64,000 bases of DNA. It comes from Jannaschia faecimaris. Lineage in GTDB: Bacteria > Pseudomonadota > Alphaproteobacteria > Rhodobacterales > Rhodobacteraceae. Positions 39,374 through 49,046 of the stretch are shown here, in pieces; position 1 is the first letter of the stretch; each line of letters opens with the position of its first letter. The stretch lies in NCBI RefSeq assembly GCF_900107415.1, contig NZ_FNPX01000001.1, positions 372,001 through 436,000 of the forward strand, read 5' to 3'. The notes beneath the pieces were generated by a model that did no database searches, was not told where the DNA came from, and was given only the letters and a program-made list of their open reading frames with translations. The translations under genes and the position numbers were made by a program.

Positions 39374-40390
39374 CTAGCGCCCCAACCGCGCAAGCAATGC
39401 CTGCCGGCTGACGATACCGACGACGTGGCCGTTGCGTTCCACCGGGATCGGGCCGTCGCGCTTGGCGCAGAGCTGGATCAGGTCCTTTACCGGCATCGAT
39501 GCGGGGATGCTGTCGCCCACGCCGACGCCTTCGACCATTGCGTCAGCCGCCGTCAGCACGCCCAGCGGATTCATATGGGCCACGAAGTCGGCGACATATT
39601 CGTTGACCGGGTTGTTGAAAATGTCGGCCGGGGTGCCGCATTGGATGATGCGCCCGCCTTCCATGATGGCGATCCGACCCCCCAGCTTGAACGCCTCGTC
39701 CAGATCGTGGCTGACGAAGACAATCGTGCGCTGCAACCTGTCCTGCAATTCCAGCAACTCGTCCTGCAACCGCGTGCGGATCAGCGGGTCGAGCGCCGAG
39801 AACGGCTCGTCCATCAGCAGGATCGGTGCGTCCGTCGCGAAGGCACGGGCCAGCCCCACACGCTGTTGCATCCCGCCCGACAGTTCTCCGACGCGCCGGT
39901 CGGCCCAGTCGGTCAGGCCGACCAGTTCCAGCTGACGATCCACAGCCTTGGTCCGTTCCGCCGCTGACACCCCGGCCAGTTCCAGCCCCAAGCCGACATT
40001 CTCGCGGACGCGCCGCCAGGGCAGAAGGCCGAACTGCTGGAAAACCATCGCGACCCGGCTTTGGCGCAGCCGCCGCAGATCGGCGGGCTTTGCATGGGTC
40101 ACGCTGGCCATGTGGTCGCCGTTGTTGATCCGCACCTCGCCGCGTACGACCGGGTTCAAGCCGTTCACCGCCCGCAATAGGGTCGATTTGCCCGAGCCTG
40201 ACAAGCCCATCAGAACCAGGATTTCGCCCTCCTCGACGGTGAGGGAGCAATCGTGGACGCCGAGCACCTGACCCGTAGCCTCCTGTACTTCGGGGCGGGA
40301 TTTTCCTTCGTCCATCAGGGGCAGGGCGCTTTGGGGGTTTTCCCCGAAGACAATGGAGACCTTGTCGAACTCAACGGCGGGCTTGGTCAT
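39374..40390 (-). CDS. choV: Choline ABC transporter ATP-binding protein
   Basis: The 338-residue ATPase belongs to the ProV/OpuAA branch: VEFDKVSIVFGENPQSALPLMDEGKSR is the N-terminal extension of choline and betaine importers. Walker A is GLSGSGKST, the Q-loop is FQQFGLLPW, the signature is LSGGMQQRVGLARAF and Walker B is ILLMDEPFSALD. The C-terminal 60 residues are a single CBS-like regulatory segment. With choX and choW it forms a high-affinity choline importer. Its start overlaps the GFA-family gene by 4 bp. Confidence 0.93.
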   Translation of the reverse strand: MTKPAVEFDKVSIVFGENPQSALPLMDEGKSRPEVQEATGQVLGVHDCSLTVEEGEILVLMGLSGSGKSTLLRAVNGLNPVVRGEVRINNGDHMASVTHAKPADLRRLRQSRVAMVFQQFGLLPWRRVRENVGLGLELAGVSAAERTKAVDRQLELVGLTDWADRRVGELSGGMQQRVGLARAFATDAPILLMDEPFSALDPLIRTRLQDELLELQDRLQRTIVFVSHDLDEAFKLGGRIAIMEGGRIIQCGTPADIFNNPVNEYVADFVAHMNPLGVLTAADAMVEGVGVGDSIPASMPVKDLIQLCAKRDGPIPVERNGHVVGIVSRQALLARLGR

Positions 40391-40800
40391 TCGGTGTCCT
40401 CGTTCGGCGCGTAGCGCAGCACGCCCGCGACGCGGGGGGTGCCGGTATCGCTGGGGTGGCTCTTACCATCCAGGACGTCGACGGAGGTCAGGAATGGAGT
40501 ATGATTTTCCAGGCAAGCGAGGTTCACCCCATATTGCTCCGGGTTCGAGCGGCGTTGGTGGTGGGTGTAGATGCCGCATGTCTTGCAGAAGAAATGCTGC
40601 GCGGTGTGCGTGTTGAAAGTGTAGCGGGTCAGGTTGTCCTCACCCTGGCTGAACACGATGTCATCCAGCTGCGCCGAAACCGCGACACCCCCCCGCATCG
40701 TGCAATACGAACAGGTGCACCGGCGCGCCGTCGCCAGCCCGTCGGTCAGATGCACGGTGAAGCGGACCGCGCCGCAATGGCAGGCTCCGTCGGTTTTCAT
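40387..40800 (-). CDS. GFA-family (glutathione-dependent formaldehyde-activating-like) zinc protein
   Basis: The 137-residue protein has the GFA zinc-ligand pattern: CHCGAVRF (residues 7-14), CTCSYCTMRGG (near 28-38), and FFCKTCGIYTHH (near 70-81). GFA folds bind zinc and some react with S-hydroxymethylglutathione; many family members have unrelated or unknown roles. It is inserted between choW and choV with 4-bp overlaps on both sides, so it is translated with the choline transporter. Demethylation of betaine yields formaldehyde, which could explain a linkage; that is speculative. Confidence 0.88.
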   Translation of the reverse strand: MKTDGACHCGAVRFTVHLTDGLATARRCTCSYCTMRGGVAVSAQLDDIVFSQGEDNLTRYTFNTHTAQHFFCKTCGIYTHHQRRSNPEQYGVNLACLENHTPFLTSVDVLDGKSHPSDTGTPRVAGVLRYAPNEDTE

Positions 40801-41696
40801 TTCCGCTCCATGCGCAGCATCCGGTCCAGCATGATGGCGACCACGACGATGATGAACCCACTTTCGAACCCCAGAGCCGTGTTGACCTGGTTAAGCGCAC
40901 GTACCACCGGCACGCCCAGTCCATCGGCCCCCACAAGGGCGGCGATCACCACCATCGACAGCGACAGCATGATCGTCTGGTTCAACCCGGCCATGATCTG
41001 CGGCAGGGCATAGGGAAGTTCGACCTTCCACAAGGTCTGCGAATTGGTGGCCCCGAAGGCCTGCGCGGCCTCGGTCAGGCTTTTGGGGGTAGAGGAAATG
41101 CCCAGGTGCGTCAGCCGGATCGGCGCGGGCAGCACGAAGATCACCGTGGCGATCAGGCCGGGTACCATGCCGATACCGAAGAACACGATCGCGGGAATGA
41201 GGTAGACGAAGGTCGGCAATGTCTGCATCAAATCCAGCACCGGCCGCATCCAGGCGTAGAGCCGGGGCCGATGCGCCGCCGCGATGCCGATGGGCACGCC
41301 GATCGCCATGCAGACCACGCAGGCCGACAAGACCAGCGTCAGGCTTTCGGTCGTTTCTTCCCAATAGTCCTGATTGAGGATGAACAGAAATCCGAGGCCG
41401 ATGAAAAGACAGAGTTTCCAGCTGCGATGCAGGGCCCATGTCAGGGCGATGAAGCCTGCGATGATGATGAGCGGGTGAAAGTCGGGATTGTAGAGATAGA
41501 CTTCCTCGTTGCGGCCGACGTCGCGGATCCAGCCGGTGTTCGGCGGATCCTGCAATATGGCGAGGATGACGGAAATCATCGCTTCCATCACCAGGGCAAG
41601 TCCGTCGAAGAAGGGCTGACCAACATCCTGAAGCCAGTCGAAGCCCGAAGCAGCCCATTTGCCCAGCGGAATCTTGTTGTCGGTCAGCCAGTCCAT
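40797..41696 (-). CDS. choW: Choline ABC transporter permease
   Basis: The 299-residue membrane protein has six or seven hydrophobic segments and the ProW-like region AAHRPRLYAWMRPVLDLMQTLPTFVYLIPAIVFFGIGMVPGLIATVIFVLPAPIRLTHLGI with the EAA loop nearby (TEAAQAFGATNSQTLWKVELPYALPQIMAGLNQT). It forms the channel for choline import. The N-terminus MDWLTDNKIPLGKWAASGFDWL is typical of ChoW. It lies 78 bp downstream of choX. Confidence 0.93.
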   Translation of the reverse strand: MDWLTDNKIPLGKWAASGFDWLQDVGQPFFDGLALVMEAMISVILAILQDPPNTGWIRDVGRNEEVYLYNPDFHPLIIIAGFIALTWALHRSWKLCLFIGLGFLFILNQDYWEETTESLTLVLSACVVCMAIGVPIGIAAAHRPRLYAWMRPVLDLMQTLPTFVYLIPAIVFFGIGMVPGLIATVIFVLPAPIRLTHLGISSTPKSLTEAAQAFGATNSQTLWKVELPYALPQIMAGLNQTIMLSLSMVVIAALVGADGLGVPVVRALNQVNTALGFESGFIIVVVAIMLDRMLRMERK

Positions 41697-41774
41697 GCCC
41701 GCCCCCCTTTATTTGGAAAGGAAGAGCCTTGGTCAAAGGCTCTTCCGGAGGTCTTCAGCGAAGACCAACGAGCA

Positions 41775-42710
41775 TTACTGCAACGCGGCTTCGACAGCCG
41801 CCTTGGCATCGCCACCGTCCAGCGTGGTCACACCATCAAGCCAACCATCCAGCACGCTCATGTTGGCCTTCAGCCATGTTGCGGCGGCCTCTTCGGGGTC
41901 GGTGCCGTCGTTTAGGATCGCGCCCATGATCTCGTTCTCCATCGCCAGGCTGAACTCAAGATTGGCGAGCAGCGCGCCGACATTGGCGCATTCCTCGGCG
42001 TAGCCCGAGCGCGTGTTGGTATAGACTGTCGCACCGCCCAGGTTCGGGCCGAAGAAGTCATCGCCGCCCTCAAGATAACCCATGTCGAAGTTGGCGTTCA
42101 TCGGGTGCGGCTCCCACCCCAGGAAGACGATCGGCTCGTCGCGCTTGGACAGGCGGTCCACCTGCGCCAGCATCCCCTGCTCGGATGATTCGACGACTTC
42201 GAAATCGCCCAGGTCGAAGGCATTGTCGTCGATCATCGACTGGATCAGGCGGTTCCCGTCGTTGCCCGGCTCGATCCCGAAGATCTTGGCGTCAAGCGCA
42301 TCGGCGTGGGTGGCGATGTCGGCGAAGGTCGCAATTCCCAGGTCTTGCGCGGCCTTGTTGACGGCCAAGGTGTATTTCGCGCCTTCCAGGTTGGCGCGCA
42401 GGGTGTCGACGGTGCCCGCTTCGCGGTAGGGGGCGATGTCGGCTTCCATCGTCGGCATCCAGTTGCCAAGGAAGACGTCGATGTCGCCTTCGGCCATCGA
42501 GGTATAGGTGATCGGCACCGACAGGACCTTCACATCGGTGTCATAGCCCAGCGCAGACAGGATCGTGGTCGTGGCGGCCGTGGTCGCGGTGATGTCGGTC
42601 CAGCCCACGTCGGCGAAGGTCACTTCGCCACAGGCTGCGGCGTGGCCGTCGGCAAAGGCCGTTCCGGCCGTAAGGGCAAGGATCGAGGCGGCGGTCAGCG
42701 TACGGATCAT
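41775..42710 (-). CDS. choX: Choline-binding periplasmic protein
   Basis: The 311-residue protein starts at ATG 42708-42710 with a signal peptide (MIRTLTAASILALTAGTAFA). The mature part has VTFADVGWTDITATTAATTTIL and VPITYTSMAEGDIDVFLGNWMPTMEADI, which carry the aromatic cage of choline-binding OpuAC-type proteins, then FLGWEPHPMN. It captures choline for ChoWV. It is transcribed divergently from betI; two inverted repeats between them look like BetI operators. Confidence 0.93.
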   Translation of the reverse strand: MIRTLTAASILALTAGTAFADGHAAACGEVTFADVGWTDITATTAATTTILSALGYDTDVKVLSVPITYTSMAEGDIDVFLGNWMPTMEADIAPYREAGTVDTLRANLEGAKYTLAVNKAAQDLGIATFADIATHADALDAKIFGIEPGNDGNRLIQSMIDDNAFDLGDFEVVESSEQGMLAQVDRLSKRDEPIVFLGWEPHPMNANFDMGYLEGGDDFFGPNLGGATVYTNTRSGYAEECANVGALLANLEFSLAMENEIMGAILNDGTDPEEAAATWLKANMSVLDGWLDGVTTLDGGDAKAAVEAALQ

Positions 42711-42728
42711 AAGAGTCACTCCCAGATA

Positions 42729-42740
42729 TTGACGTTTCAA
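42729..42740. promoter_or_regulatory. Possible second BetI-like operator
   Basis: TTGACGTTTCAA has TTGA and TCAA arms around a 4-bp centre and lies 19 bp upstream of choX. It resembles half of the stronger site at 42756-42775. The assignment is inferred from position between choX and betI. Confidence 0.35.
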
Positions 42741-42755
42741 CGCTCAGGCGTTTTG

Positions 42756-42775
42756 TTGATTGACGAGTCAATTAA
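42756..42775. promoter_or_regulatory. Putative BetI operator
   Basis: TTGATTGACGAGTCAATTAA is a near-perfect palindrome (arms ATTGAC and GTCAAT around GA) midway between choX and betI. BetI operators in enterobacteria have a similar ATTGA...TTCAAT form. It could repress both the importer and the betICBA operon when choline is absent. Confidence 0.6.
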
Positions 42776-42821
42776 AACCCAAGGGCCGTCGTTATGCAAC
42801 GGTCAGCCCGGAGAGAGTGTC

Positions 42822-43394
42822 GTGCCACGCATCGGAATGGAACCCCAACGTCGCGAAGCCCTTGTCCGCGCGACCATCGCGGAGATCGCAGTTTCGGGTG
42901 CCCGCGACATCACCGTCGCGCGGATCGCCAAGCGGGCGGGCATGTCGCCGGCATTGGCGCATCACTACTTTGGCTCCAAGGAACGGATGCTTCTGGCCGC
43001 GATGCGCCGCATCCTGTCGGACTTCGCCACCGAAGCGCGCAAGGCGGTCTCTGGGGCGGAATCACCGCATGCGCGACTGGAGGCCATTGTCCGCGCAAGT
43101 TTCGGCCCCGCAAACTTCGACGCCGAGGTCGTGGCGGCGTGGCTGAATTTCTATGTGCAAGCCCACCGCGATCCCGACGCGCGCCGCCTGCTGCACATCT
43201 ATCACGCGCGATTGCGCTCCAATCTTGTGCATGCGCTGCGCCCGCTCACGTCCGACCCCGAAGGCCTGGCTGAAGGGATCGGTGCACTGATCGACGGGCT
43301 CTACATGCGCCAGGCGCTGCGTCGGACGGAACTGGCAACCGACATATCCGTCGGGCTGGTGCTCGACTACATCGAACGGGGGCTTGCCCGATGA
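42822..43394 (+). CDS. betI: TetR-family choline-responsive repressor
   Basis: The 190-residue regulator starts at a GTG preceded by GGAGAGAG. Its start PRIGMEPQRREALVRATIAEIA matches the conserved BetI beginning, followed by the helix-turn-helix VARIAKRAGMSPALAHHYFGSKERMLLAAM. The C-terminal ligand domain has NFYVQAHRDPDARRLLHIYHARLRSNL. BetI represses the bet genes until choline binds. It overlaps betC by 4 bp, and palindromes upstream are likely its operators. Confidence 0.93.
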   Translation: MPRIGMEPQRREALVRATIAEIAVSGARDITVARIAKRAGMSPALAHHYFGSKERMLLAAMRRILSDFATEARKAVSGAESPHARLEAIVRASFGPANFDAEVVAAWLNFYVQAHRDPDARRLLHIYHARLRSNLVHALRPLTSDPEGLAEGIGALIDGLYMRQALRRTELATDISVGLVLDYIERGLAR

Positions 43395-44899
43395 CCAATC
43401 CGAACATCCTGGTAATCATGGTGGATCAGTTGAACGGTACGCTGTTTCCCGACGGTCCCGCCGACTGGTTGCACGCGCCCAACCTCAAGGCGCTGGCGGC
43501 GAAGTCGCGCCGGTTCAGCAATTGCTATACCGCCAGCCCGCTGTGCGCGCCGGGCCGGGCCAGCTTCATGTCGGGCCTGCTGCCGTCACGCACACGCGTC
43601 TATGATAACGCGGCTGAATTCGCCTCCGACATCCCGACTTACGCCCATCACCTGCGCCGTGCAGGATGGCAGACCTGTCTGTCGGGCAAGATGCATTTCG
43701 TCGGTCCCGATCAAATGCACGGGTTCGAGGAGCGTCTGACCACCGACATCTACCCTGCCGACTTCGGCTGGACCCCGGATTACCGCAAACCGGGCGAGCG
43801 CATCGACTGGTGGTATCACAACATGGGGTCGGTCACCGGGTCCGGCGTGGCCGAGATCACCAACCAAATGGAATACGACGACGAGGTTTGCCACCACGCG
43901 AAAATGAAGCTCTACGATTATGCGCGCGGTCATGACCCGCGCCCGTGGTGCCTGACAGTCAGTTTTACGCATCCGCACGACCCTTACGTCGCGCGGCGCG
44001 AATTCTGGGATCTCTACGAAGATTGCGCACACCTGATGCCCGTCGTGGGCGAGATGGCTTACGAAGATCACGACCCGCATTCCCAGCGCCTTCTCGATGC
44101 CAATGACCGTGGCAACTTCGATGTGACCGAGGAAGATATCTGCCGGTCGCGCCGCGCCTATTTCGCCAATATCTCTTATTTAGACTCGAAAATCGGCGAG
44201 ATCCTGAAAGTGCTCCACGACACCGGTCAGGAGGCTGTGATCCTGTTCGTGTCGGACCATGGCGATATGCTGGGGGAGCGGGGGCTTTGGTACAAGATGT
44301 CCTTCCTCGAAGGGTCCGCCCGCGTTCCGATGATGCTCGCCGCGCCGGGCATCGAGCCCGGCCTTGTCGAGACGCCGGTTTCGAACATAGACGTTTGCCC
44401 GACCCTGTGTGACTTGGCGGGCGTCGACATCACCGAGGTTGAACCCTGGACCACGGGGGAGAGCCTGCTGCCGCTGTGCCGTGGTGAGGCGCGCACCAGC
44501 CCCGTTGCGATGGAATATGCGGCGGAGGGGTCATACGCGCCGCTGGTGGCGTTGCGACAGGATCAATGGAAATACGCTCGCTGCGTGCTTGATCCCGAGC
44601 AGTTGTTCGATCTGGCCGCCGACCCGTATGAGTTAACCAACCTGGCGGATGATCCGGCCCATGCCGAAACCCTTGCCCGGTTTCGCGCAGAGGCCGACTC
44701 GCGTTGGGACCTGGCGCGCTTCGATGCCGAGGTGCGCGAGAGCCAGGCCCGCCGCTGGGTCGTCTATGAGGCACTGCGGAAGGGCGGATATTACCCGTGG
44801 GATTACCAGCCCCTGCGCGTCGCGTCCGAGCGGTACATGCGCAACCACATGGACCTGAACACCCTCGAAGAAAACCAACGCTTTCCGCAGGGCGAATGA
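43391..44899 (+). CDS. betC: Choline-sulfatase
   Basis: The 502-residue sulfatase has the formylglycine motif CAPGR with Cys52 as the residue converted to formylglycine, an N-terminal metal site (MVDQLNG, Asp12) and VSDHGDMLGERGLWYKMSFLEGSARVPMM with further metal ligands. The C-terminal tail DYQPLRVASERYMRNHMDLNTLEENQRFP is typical of BetC. It hydrolyses choline-O-sulfate to choline and sulfate in the cytoplasm. The gene lies between betI and betB, the order found in rhizobial and roseobacter betICBA operons. Confidence 0.95.
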   Translation: MTNPNILVIMVDQLNGTLFPDGPADWLHAPNLKALAAKSRRFSNCYTASPLCAPGRASFMSGLLPSRTRVYDNAAEFASDIPTYAHHLRRAGWQTCLSGKMHFVGPDQMHGFEERLTTDIYPADFGWTPDYRKPGERIDWWYHNMGSVTGSGVAEITNQMEYDDEVCHHAKMKLYDYARGHDPRPWCLTVSFTHPHDPYVARREFWDLYEDCAHLMPVVGEMAYEDHDPHSQRLLDANDRGNFDVTEEDICRSRRAYFANISYLDSKIGEILKVLHDTGQEAVILFVSDHGDMLGERGLWYKMSFLEGSARVPMMLAAPGIEPGLVETPVSNIDVCPTLCDLAGVDITEVEPWTTGESLLPLCRGEARTSPVAMEYAAEGSYAPLVALRQDQWKYARCVLDPEQLFDLAADPYELTNLADDPAHAETLARFRAEADSRWDLARFDAEVRESQARRWVVYEALRKGGYYPWDYQPLRVASERYMRNHMDLNTLEENQRFPQGE

Positions 44900-44978
44900 C
44901 CGGTAGAGGCCGCCCAAACCGCGCAAGAGATTTCAAGCAAAGAAGAAGGGTCGCGCGCCCTTCGGACAGGAGACAGAC

Positions 44979-46439
44979 ATGACCCGAACAAATGCCCAAC
45001 CGACGGCCAGCCACTTTATCGACGGAGCCTATGTCGAGGATGATGCCGGCGTGCCCATCCCCGTGATCTATGCGGCTACCGGAGAGACCATCGCGACGGT
45101 CCATGCCGCGACGCATGCGATTGTGGAGCAGGCCATCGCATCCGCCGCGCGGGCCCAGGCCGCGTGGGCCGCCATGGAGCCGGTCGAGCGCGGGCGCGTG
45201 CTGCGCCGGGCCGCCGCGATCATGCGGGAAAGGAATCACGAATTGTCCGTGTTAGAGACTTTGGACACCGGAAAACCTCTGCAAGAGACACTTGTTGCCG
45301 ATGCCACTTCGGGCGCGGATGCCCTTGAGTACTTCGGCGGGTTGGCGGCTGACATGACCGGACTGTCGATGCAGTTCGGTGGCGATTGGGCCTATACCGT
45401 GCGCAAGCCGCTGGGTGTCTGTGTCGGGATCGGGGCGTGGAATTACCCGACCCAGATCGCCTGTTGGAAAGGTGCACCCGCCTTGGCCACGGGCAACGCC
45501 ATGGTCTTCAAGCCGTCGGAGTCCACGCCGCTCTGCGCTTTGAAGGTCGCCGAGATCCTCCATGAGGCGGGGCTGCCCGCGGGCCTGTTCAATGTGGTGC
45601 AGGGGCTTGGCGACGTGGGGGCCACGCTGACCGGGGATGCGCGTGTCTCCAAGGTCTCCCTGACCGGATCGGCCCCCACGGGGCGCAAGGTGGCGGCAGC
45701 GGCTTCGTCCACGATGAAGCACGTTACGATGGAACTGGGCGGAAAATCTCCGATCCTGGTGTTCGAGGATGCCGATATCGACGATGCGGTGTCCGGTGCT
45801 ATCAACGGGAATTTCTATTCCTCCGGTCAGATCTGTTCGAACGGGACGCGGGTTTTTGTCCAGGAGGGTGTCGTTGAAGAGTTCCTGAAGCGCCTGAACG
45901 ACCGGATCGCCACCGCGAAACTGGGCGATCCACTGGATGAAGAAACTAACTTCGGACCCATGACGACCTTGGCGCAGACGGACATCGTGCTGCGCCATCT
46001 GGACACCGCCCGAAGTGAAGGCGCGACCATCGCCATCGGTGGCACAAGGCTTGATCGTGAGGGGTTCTGGATCGAGCCGACCGTTCTGACAGGTCTGACG
46101 GATGACATGACCTGCGTGCGCGAGGAGATTTTCGGCCCGGTCATGTCCGTCCTGACGTTCAAGGACGAGGCGGAGGCCGTCGCCCGTGCCAACGCGACGG
46201 AATATGGTCTCTCTGCCGGGGTATTTACCCGCGATCTGGCCCGCGCCCACCGCGTTGCCACCGCTTTCGAGGCGGGAACCGTCTGGATCAACCAGTACAA
46301 CCTGACCCCCGCGGGCATGCCCTTCGGTGGCAGCAAGGCGTCGGGCATCGGGCGGGAAAACGCGCGCATGGCGATGGATCATTACACCGAGGCGCAGACG
46401 ATCTACGTCGGAATGTCCAAGGTCGAGGCTGCATTCTGA
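44979..46439 (+). CDS. betB: Betaine-aldehyde dehydrogenase
   Basis: The 486-residue aldehyde dehydrogenase has the general base Glu252 in MELGGKSP, the nucleophile Cys286 in [12 protein letters not shown], and NAD-binding [12 protein letters not shown]. It oxidises betaine aldehyde to glycine betaine. An AGGAGACAG site precedes the ATG. It is 79 bp after betC and its stop overlaps the betA start. Confidence 0.95.
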   Translation: MTRTNAQPTASHFIDGAYVEDDAGVPIPVIYAATGETIATVHAATHAIVEQAIASAARAQAAWAAMEPVERGRVLRRAAAIMRERNHELSVLETLDTGKPLQETLVADATSGADALEYFGGLAADMTGLSMQFGGDWAYTVRKPLGVCVGIGAWNYPTQIACWKGAPALATGNAMVFKPSESTPLCALKVAEILHEAGLPAGLFNVVQGLGDVGATLTGDARVSKVSLTGSAPTGRKVAAAASSTMKHVTMELGGKSPILVFEDADIDDAVSGAINGNFYSSGQICSNGTRVFVQEGVVEEFLKRLNDRIATAKLGDPLDEETNFGPMTTLAQTDIVLRHLDTARSEGATIAIGGTRLDREGFWIEPTVLTGLTDDMTCVREEIFGPVMSVLTFKDEAEAVARANATEYGLSAGVFTRDLARAHRVATAFEAGTVWINQYNLTPAGMPFGGSKASGIGRENARMAMDHYTEAQTIYVGMSKVEAAF

Positions 46440-48094
46440 TGACGACCACCATCGCAGACTACGTCATCGTCGGTGCTGGCAGCGCCGGGTGCGCGATTGC
46501 CTATCGACTGGCCGAGGCGGGGAAATCGGTCCTGGTGATCGAGTTCGGTGGATCCGATATTGGCCCGCTGATCCAGATGCCGGGCGCGCTGTCTTTTCCG
46601 ATGAACATGTCCCGCTATGACTGGGGTTTCCGGTCGGAGCCCGAGCCGCATCTGGGTGGGCGTGTCTTGGCGACGCCGCGGGGCAAGGTCCTTGGCGGAT
46701 CCAGCAGCATCAACGGCATGGTCTATGTGCGCGGGCACGCCATGGACTACGAACACTGGGAGAAGAGCGGGGCGGCGGGTTGGTCCTACGCTGACGTTCT
46801 TCCCTATTTCAAGCGGATGGAAACCTGGCATGACGGCGGGCACGGTGGTGATCCCGCCCGGCGGGGAACCGATGGGCCGCTGCATGTGTCCCGTGGGACG
46901 CGGCAAAACCCGCTGTATCAAGCCTTCGTCGATGCAGGCGCGCAGGCCGGCTACCAGGTCACCGACGATTATAATGGTCGGCAGCAGGAAGGTTTCGGCC
47001 CGATGGAGCAGACCGTATATCGCGGTCAGCGCTGGTCGGCGGCGAACGCCTACCTCAAGCCTGCAAAGGCTACAGGCCGGTGCGACGTGATCAAGGGTTT
47101 GGCCGAGAAGATTGAGTTCACGGATGGCCGCGCCACGGGCGTGCGGCTGGCGGGGGGGCAACTCGTCCAAGCGCGGGCCGAGGTTATCATCTCCGCGAGC
47201 TCCATTAACTCGCCAAAATTGCTCATGCATTCCGGAATCGGGCCGGGTAAACATCTGGCTGAGCATGGGATCGAGGTGCGGGCCGATCGCGCGGGGGTCG
47301 GGCAGAACCTGCAAGACCACTTGGAGATGTATATCCAGATGGCCGCAAGCCAGCCTATCACGCTGTTCAAGTACTGGAACCTGCTGGGCAAGGCCTATGT
47401 GGGCGCGCGCTGGCTGTTCACCAGGACGGGGCCGGGGGCCACGAACAACTTTGAGTCCGCGGCCTTTATTCGATCCGCCGCTGGCGTCCAATATCCTGAT
47501 ATACAGTATCATTTCCTACCTCTGGCCGTGCGTTATGACGGGCAGGTCGCAGCCGAAGGTCATGGGTTTCAGGCGCATGTCGGTCCGATGCGCTCGGCAT
47601 CGCGCGGGACTATCACACTGCGATCCGGCGATCCGCTGGACGCCCCGAAGATCCGTTTCAATTACATGTCAGACCCCCAGGACTGGGAGGACTTCCGCAC
47701 CTGCATCCGCCTCACGCGCGAGATTTTCGGGCAGGAAGCCTTTGCCCCGTTCCGCAAGAACGAGATTCAACCGGGTGCAGACGTGCAGACCGACGAGGAA
47801 TTGGACGCGGCGATCATGGAACACGTCGAGTCCGCCTATCATCCTTGCGGGACCTGCAAGATGGGCGCGGTCGATGATCCCTTGTCGGTGGTCGACCCCC
47901 AGACCCGCGTGATCGGGGTGGAAGGGTTGCGCGTGGCAGACAGCTCGATCTTCCCGCGCATAACGAACGGCAATCTGAACGGGCCGTCGATCATGACCGG
48001 GGAGAAGGCCTCGGATCACATTCTAGGCCGCTCGCTGGCCCGGTCGAACGCGGATTACTGGATCAATCCGGACTGGGCGACTTCGCAGCGTTGA
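46439..48094 (+). CDS. betA: Choline dehydrogenase (GMC oxidoreductase)
   Basis: The 551-residue flavoprotein has the FAD-binding [20 protein letters not shown] signature 1 [23 protein letters not shown], signature 2 [18 protein letters not shown] and the catalytic histidine in [12 protein letters not shown]. It oxidises choline to betaine aldehyde, membrane-associated, with electrons to the respiratory chain. It is the last gene of betICBA; the minus-strand gene that follows converges 58 bp away. Confidence 0.95.
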   Translation: MTTTIADYVIVGAGSAGCAIAYRLAEAGKSVLVIEFGGSDIGPLIQMPGALSFPMNMSRYDWGFRSEPEPHLGGRVLATPRGKVLGGSSSINGMVYVRGHAMDYEHWEKSGAAGWSYADVLPYFKRMETWHDGGHGGDPARRGTDGPLHVSRGTRQNPLYQAFVDAGAQAGYQVTDDYNGRQQEGFGPMEQTVYRGQRWSAANAYLKPAKATGRCDVIKGLAEKIEFTDGRATGVRLAGGQLVQARAEVIISASSINSPKLLMHSGIGPGKHLAEHGIEVRADRAGVGQNLQDHLEMYIQMAASQPITLFKYWNLLGKAYVGARWLFTRTGPGATNNFESAAFIRSAAGVQYPDIQYHFLPLAVRYDGQVAAEGHGFQAHVGPMRSASRGTITLRSGDPLDAPKIRFNYMSDPQDWEDFRTCIRLTREIFGQEAFAPFRKNEIQPGADVQTDEELDAAIMEHVESAYHPCGTCKMGAVDDPLSVVDPQTRVIGVEGLRVADSSIFPRITNGNLNGPSIMTGEKASDHILGRSLARSNADYWINPDWATSQR

Positions 48095-48152
48095 GGGCGC
48101 GGGACGGTGGATATGATCCACGCATGCTGTCGCAACGGTCGCGCCCGGAAAG

Positions 48153-48854
48153 TCACTGGTAATAGTAGATGTCATGGTCAAAGACGATCTCCCCGTCGAC
48201 GATGCGAGCCATGAATGCGCACTGGTCCTCCAAACTGGAGAAATGCGCCCATACCTTCTGGGCAAACCGGTCGGGTGCCATAGCGAGAATCATGGGATTT
48301 ATTTCATCCGCCTCAACGGGGTGGTCGATTGCTTCGGATGACGCGAACTTGGATTGGGCCTGCGGTTCAAGGGACAGAACCTGCATTGCGTAGGCGATGT
48401 ACTCGACCCCGGCGATGCAATCCGTGAACGGGCAGGGCATGTTGATCGTCGCGGCATGGGCCAGTTCGTGCACCAGAATGCTCTGGAAATATGCGTCGCT
48501 GGTCAGATGGGCAAAGGCCCCGTCGGGCGGGGACAGATCCTGCAACAGGTGCGGCGACAGCACGGCGATGTCGCCCCTGATCCGATGATAGAGGCCCAGA
48601 TGTCCCGGCCGCAGGGTCTCGACGATGTCGATGTGAACCGGGCTGGTGAAAGCGGGTATTCCGCAGTCTCTGAACAAGGCAGTCGCCTTCGATACGGCGC
48701 GGCAGGCCAGGTCGGCGTTGCGGTCCTGTTTATAGGCGACCGTTACGTCGGTGCCTTCGCACAGGCGTTCCTGAGCGTTCGCCGGGGACACAAGCAGAAG
48801 CAGGCACGCTGCGACGGCGGGAAAATTCGTTCCTTGCTGCTGCATTGATGCCAT
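48153..48854 (-). CDS. Secreted protein with HExxH motif, DUF6639-like
   Basis: The 233-residue protein has a signal peptide (to about residue 27, SPANAQ). The mature part has VHIDIVETL, LHLGLYHRI-like strands and ILVHELAHAATINMPCPFTDCIAGVEYIAYAMQVLSL, where HELAH is a zinc metallopeptidase-type motif with a downstream Glu as possible third ligand. Cysteines in pairs (RLCEG...LACRAV, MPCPFTDC) suggest disulfides in the periplasm. I believe it fits DUF6639 but did not verify this. Peptidase activity is not established. It stands alone, convergent with betA. Confidence 0.7.
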   Translation of the reverse strand: MASMQQQGTNFPAVAACLLLLVSPANAQERLCEGTDVTVAYKQDRNADLACRAVSKATALFRDCGIPAFTSPVHIDIVETLRPGHLGLYHRIRGDIAVLSPHLLQDLSPPDGAFAHLTSDAYFQSILVHELAHAATINMPCPFTDCIAGVEYIAYAMQVLSLEPQAQSKFASSEAIDHPVEADEINPMILAMAPDRFAQKVWAHFSSLEDQCAFMARIVDGEIVFDHDIYYYQ

Positions 48855-49046
48855 GGTGCCTACACTTTCGACCTTGATCAGAGTCTAAACCGTGCCGAAC
48901 GGTCTCCGTGTTGACCAAAGTCAAGCATCGCCTGATCCGACAGTGACTGCGTATCCAAAGTCGGAATTGCACTGGCCCAAATGATCTGCTTCGCGGTGCC
49001 GGATGCCTGTGTGACTTGAGGTGCGGTGCGGAGGTTGCATTGCCCG

